A DNA stretch of 20,012 nt, from positions 1 through 20,012 of the forward strand of contig CALPLN020000017.1 of assembly GCA_943324415.2 (NCBI GenBank), written 5' to 3'. A program made the translations under genes and the position numbers. Origin of the DNA: Sediminibacterium ginsengisoli. Lineage in GTDB: Bacteria; Bacteroidota; Bacteroidia; Chitinophagales; Chitinophagaceae. This document shows positions 17,513-20,012 of this stretch, one piece after another. Below the pieces are notes generated by a model. It ran no database searches, had not been told where the DNA came from, and saw only the letters and a list, made by a program, of their open reading frames with translations. Numbering within the stretch: the stretch's first letter is position 1; the number at the start of each line of letters is the position of its first letter.

Positions 17513-17549
17513 TAGAGAGACCTGATTTAACATTGGGTCTCTTTAGTTT
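17513..17549 (+). terminator. intrinsic terminator after yidC
   Basis: AGAGACC (17516-17522) pairs with GGTCTCT (17536-17542), and three more outer pairs (17513-17515 with 17543-17545, one of them G-U) extend the stem to about 10 bp. A T-rich stretch (CTTTAGTTT) overlaps and follows the right arm. It begins eight bases after the yidC stop and separates yidC from the next gene. Confidence 0.8.
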
Positions 17550-17563
17550 AATATGTGTTCAAT

Positions 17564-18175
17564 ATGCTTCGATTATCCCCCTTAATTGCTTGCTTTCTTA
17601 GTTGTATCGTATTTCAATTACATGCCCAGACGAAAGTGGTGGGTGAATGTGCAGTGACTTATGACATTCATCAAGTATCAACCAATGGTGACACAAGCTT
17701 AGTAGGACAAAAACAAGTTTACATCAAGGGGAATGGTTGCAAAACGATTTTGAAGACCCCGGAATTAACGCAGACGCTGATATTCAATACACAACAAGAC
17801 ACAGCTATTATTTTGAAAGAAATAGGCTTGAATAAATTGTTACAGTATATTAAATATGCATCTTTAAATCAGGTCAACTTGGTCGCCTCCAAAAAAAATG
17901 GCTTAACAAGTACAATTTTAGATTATCCATGTGAGTCTATCACTTTAACTTGGGCAGATGGGACATCGATGGAAGTGTCTTATACCAACGCGATTCTTCC
18001 TACAGTGACTGTATATGAACAAGCATTTAAAGAAATACCTGGTTTGGTATTAGCTTATCAATTGAATACGAAATCGGGTAGTCGGATTGTGTATAGGGCT
18101 AACAAAGTAGACTTGAGCCCAATCACATTAAATGTATTTGAGGTCAACAAAGAAAGCTACCAGCTAATTAATTAA
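17564..18175 (+). CDS. exported protein of unknown function
   Basis: A 203-residue protein from the ATG at 17564; a GTG nine bases earlier (17555) is in frame but less likely. The N-terminus MLRLSPLIACFLSCIVFQLHAQ is a signal peptide with probable cleavage after HAQ and no lipobox, so the mature protein (about 180 residues) is likely periplasmic or outer-membrane-associated. It is rich in beta-forming, Thr/Val/Gln-rich segments and resembles the general style of Bacteroidota periplasmic proteins that bind or sense a ligand, but I recognise no family and assign no function. Two or three cysteines remain in the mature part, including CESITL near residue 127. It follows the yidC terminator and meets the next gene tail to tail, with stop codons overlapping at 18172-18175. 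Its own promoter is not evident. Confidence 0.75.
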   Translation: MLRLSPLIACFLSCIVFQLHAQTKVVGECAVTYDIHQVSTNGDTSLVGQKQVYIKGNGCKTILKTPELTQTLIFNTQQDTAIILKEIGLNKLLQYIKYASLNQVNLVASKKNGLTSTILDYPCESITLTWADGTSMEVSYTNAILPTVTVYEQAFKEIPGLVLAYQLNTKSGSRIVYRANKVDLSPITLNVFEVNKESYQLIN

Positions 18176-18513
18176 GGATTTTGTGGACTAGGTGTCTTGA
18201 ACTTAGGCAAGATTACTTTATGACGATAAGGAATGACATATGTAATATTGCCCTTATTGTATTTAAGATAATTCGATTGTGTTGAATTCGCAGTTGCATT
18301 GGTCTGAACAGTTAGCCCTCTAAATACTAAACTTGATTTAAGGTCATGAAAAGTACTTGCTTTATGACTTAAACTACTCAAGTTTTTCAAGCTGTATTTT
18401 TCAGTAACTCTTTTTGATTCGCTACTACTGGCAACAATTGTTGAAGCATGAGCAGTAGTGGATACTAAAGTCATGAACACTAAAGAGGATAATATCGTTC
18501 TTAGGGTAAACAC
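18172..18513 (-). CDS. small basic exported protein of unknown function
   Basis: A 113-residue protein with GTG start at 18513. The N-terminus MFTLRTILSSLVFMTLVSTTAHA is a convincing signal peptide; the first in-frame ATG (18474) would remove most of it, which favours the GTG. The mature part (about 90 residues) has about 13 Lys/Arg against three acidic residues, is rich in Ser/Thr, and ends in a proline-bearing stretch YVIPYRHKVILPKFKTP. No cysteine and no known domain. A TAACTTCG element nine bases before the GTG, nearly matching the local -7 consensus, supports expression. Function unknown; it could be a small envelope protein. It converges on the preceding gene with a four-base overlap of the 3' ends. 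Confidence 0.6.
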   Translation of the reverse strand: MFTLRTILSSLVFMTLVSTTAHASTIVASSSESKRVTEKYSLKNLSSLSHKASTFHDLKSSLVFRGLTVQTNATANSTQSNYLKYNKGNITYVIPYRHKVILPKFKTPSPQNP

Positions 18514-18521
18514 GGATATTA

Positions 18522-18529
18522 CGAAGTTA
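18522..18529 (-). promoter_or_regulatory. candidate -7 element for the small basic exported protein
   Basis: The minus strand reads TAACTTCG, identical to the purL element and one base off TAnnTTTG. A TTTA 21 bases upstream (18551-18554) is a weak -33. The GTG start follows nine bases later, so the leader would be a few bases at most. Confidence 0.35.
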
Positions 18530-18625
18530 AAACATTATAACAATTCTGCATAAATATTTTTTTAACTATATATTAAGTTTACTGTGTACAATAAATTGGT
18601 TCAAATTAAGCCTGATCACGTACAT

Positions 18626-18686
18626 TTAATAAAGTATTGAAATGCTGAAATATTGGTTATTATATTGATTTTCAGTGCTTTATTAA
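18626..18686 (+). other. 17-bp hairpin upstream of the TPR gene
   Basis: Bases 18626-18642 pair with 18670-18686 without interruption over 17 bp, including two G-U pairs (18635/18677 and 18637/18675), around a 27-base loop. In plus-strand RNA all pairs form; in minus-strand RNA the two wobble pairs become A-C mismatches. It ends 19 bases before the TPR start codon. There is no T-tract, so it is more likely a leader structure than a terminator. Apart from this hairpin I see no feature in 18531-18705. Confidence 0.6.
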
Positions 18687-18705
18687 TCAAATTTAAATAG
18701 ATGCC

Positions 18706-20012
18706 ATGTTCAATCATCAATTTGAAGACGAAAACGGAGATATTCAAGACCTACTTTTACGCTACCAAAATTTAAAAACAGGTAAGGCGCATTCCTATAT
18801 AGAAGAGGATGATTTTGAAAAAATCATTGCCCATTTAGATGAAAAAGATGCAATTGTGGAAGCGATAGAAGCGGCAGATATTGCATTGGCTCAATTCCCT
18901 TCCTCCTCTCTTTTAATGATCAAAAAAGCCGATTTATTATTAGCGACCAGGAAATATACAGAAGCCTTAGAATTATTGAATACGGCTGCTTTGTATGACC
19001 ATAAAGACATGAATCTTTTTATCCTCAAGACAGATGCTTTTTTGGCATTGGATCAACCCGAAGAAGCGATTGTATTATTGCAAGAAGCCTTGCATTTATT
19101 TGAAGGTGCAGAACGAACAGAAGTGTTATTTGAATTGGCAGATGTATATGATGACCATGAGGCATTCGATAAGGTTTTTGATTGTTTGCAATTAATTTTA
19201 GAAGAAGAACCAACCAACGAAGAAGCTTTATATAAAATCTGTTTTTGGACAGATTTTACTGGTCGTAATGATGAGAGTATAAGATTGCATCAACAAATCA
19301 TTGACGAACAACCTTACAATGCATTGGCCTGGTTTAATCTAGCCGCGGCTTACCAAGGAATCAAATTATATGAGAAGGCGATTGATGCGTATCAGTTTGC
19401 AATTGTCATTGATGAAAAATTTGACTACGCTTATCGTAATATGGGGGATGCTTATTTAAGAATCAGAAAATACAAAGAGGCCATCGAAGCATTAGAAAAG
19501 GTATTAGAATTATCTAGGCCAGAAGATGTGATATATGAAGCAATTGGGCATTGTTACCATCGATTAAAAAACTTTGCCCAGGCAAGATTTCATTATAAAA
19601 AAGCAGTACATCTAAATTCAGATGATAGTCGGCTTTATCAAAAGATTGCATCCACCTATATGCTTGAATCAAAATGGCAGATGGCTATAAAGCAAATTGA
19701 ACATGCTATCAGAATCAATAAGCATATCAATGAGTATTATATCATGATGGGGGAGTGTTATATGCATTTAGATGAATACAAAGAAGCGGCAACCTATTTT
19801 GGCATTGTTGTAAAACATAAGCCAAAACAAATTGCCGGATGGGAAAGTTTTATAAAATGTCTTATCGCCAATCATCAAATGGATGCGGCATTGGAGCAAA
19901 CAGAATTGGCATATATGTCTACACAGGGTAAAGTAATTTTTGTATACTACAGAAGTGCAATTTTATTTATGATGCAAAAACGTAAAGAAGGATTGTTACA
20001 ATTAGAAATGGC
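18706..20012 (+). CDS. tetratricopeptide-repeat protein, 3'-truncated
   Basis: An open frame from ATG 18706 runs 435 codons to the right edge without a stop. The start MFNHQFEDENG has no signal peptide or transmembrane segment, so a cytoplasmic protein is likely. An acidic N-terminal part of about 35 residues is followed by helical TPR-type repeats to the window end. The clearest are ALAWFNLAAAYQGIKLYEKA, the next with YAYRNMGDAYLRIRKYKEA, then VIYEAIGHCYHRLKNFAQA and YYIMMGECYMHLDEYKEAA, each with the TPR pattern of alanine/glycine and aromatic positions. Such arrays bind protein partners; the partner is unknown and the C-terminal part, which could hold another domain, is not visible. An overlapping ATG at 18701 is out of frame. 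A hairpin lies in the upstream region. Confidence 0.88.
   Translation, partial: MFNHQFEDENGDIQDLLLRYQNLKTGKAHSYIEEDDFEKIIAHLDEKDAIVEAIEAADIALAQFPSSSLLMIKKADLLLATRKYTEALELLNTAALYDHKDMNLFILKTDAFLALDQPEEAIVLLQEALHLFEGAERTEVLFELADVYDDHEAFDKVFDCLQLILEEEPTNEEALYKICFWTDFTGRNDESIRLHQQIIDEQPYNALAWFNLAAAYQGIKLYEKAIDAYQFAIVIDEKFDYAYRNMGDAYLRIRKYKEAIEALEKVLELSRPEDVIYEAIGHCYHRLKNFAQARFHYKKAVHLNSDDSRLYQKIASTYMLESKWQMAIKQIEHAIRINKHINEYYIMMGECYMHLDEYKEAATYFGIVVKHKPKQIAGWESFIKCLIANHQMDAALEQTELAYMSTQGKVIFVYYRSAILFMMQKRKEGLLQLEM

Noticed and set aside
1..20012. Mobile element, defence system, secondary-metabolite cluster or CRISPR array.
   Set aside because: No transposase, integrase, nuclease, toxin-antitoxin pair, synthase cluster or spaced repeats were found; base composition and gene content look like core chromosome throughout.

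Overview
The window reads as the chromosome of a member of the Bacteroidota, most likely family Chitinophagaceae. The evidence is a low G+C, A/T-rich genome; no clear Shine-Dalgarno sequences; several Bacteroidota-type promoter cores (TAnnTTTG, twice with TTTG 19 bases upstream); a class III glutamine synthetase of about 730 residues; and a fused isobutyryl-CoA mutase. Genus assignment is a guess. I see no phage, insertion sequence, CRISPR, tRNA, rRNA or defence locus. Nearly all of it is housekeeping metabolism and cell-envelope biology, and the less expected material is in the intergenic DNA.

Layout. (1) 1-1205: the 3' part of a biotin carboxylase gene (accC), running into a convergent intergenic region with a long inverted repeat and a strong bidirectional terminator hairpin. 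(2) 1367-3559, minus: class III glutamine synthetase. (3) 3560-3831: a divergent A/T-rich promoter region. (4) 3832-7058, plus: purL and hldD, 20 bases apart and probably co-transcribed, linking purine synthesis and LPS heptose synthesis. (5) 7059-7216: a convergent gap filled by a second long inverted repeat with internal hairpins. (6) 7217-8092, minus: an exported dienelactone-hydrolase-family protein. (7) 8093-8325: a divergent regulatory region with a near-consensus promoter, a direct repeat spaced 21 bases, and a leader of about 115 bases for pyrG. (8) 8326-12161, plus: pyrG (CTP synthase), then a secreted DPP-IV-type peptidase. (9) 12236-15577: icmF, one polypeptide carrying a B12-binding domain, a G-protein chaperone and the mutase domain, apparently transcribed without a leader. 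(10) 15685-17505: yidC, followed by a terminator. (11) 17564-18175 (plus) and 18172-18513 (minus): two unrecognised exported proteins, tail to tail with overlapping stop codons. (12) 18706 to the right edge: an incomplete TPR protein, open at its 3' end, with a 17-bp hairpin in its upstream region.

The genes work in separate pathways: fatty-acid precursor or other acyl-CoA carboxylation (accC), ammonia assimilation (glutamine synthetase), glutamine-consuming nucleotide synthesis (purL, pyrG), envelope biogenesis (hldD, yidC), peptide use (DPP-IV) and branched-chain acyl-CoA metabolism (icmF). I found no convincing new multi-gene system. The most unusual signals are the two dissimilar long inverted repeats at convergent gene ends, the AGGCGGT repeats over the pyrG promoter, the near-leaderless promoters, and a hairpin that folds well only as plus-strand RNA upstream of the TPR gene.
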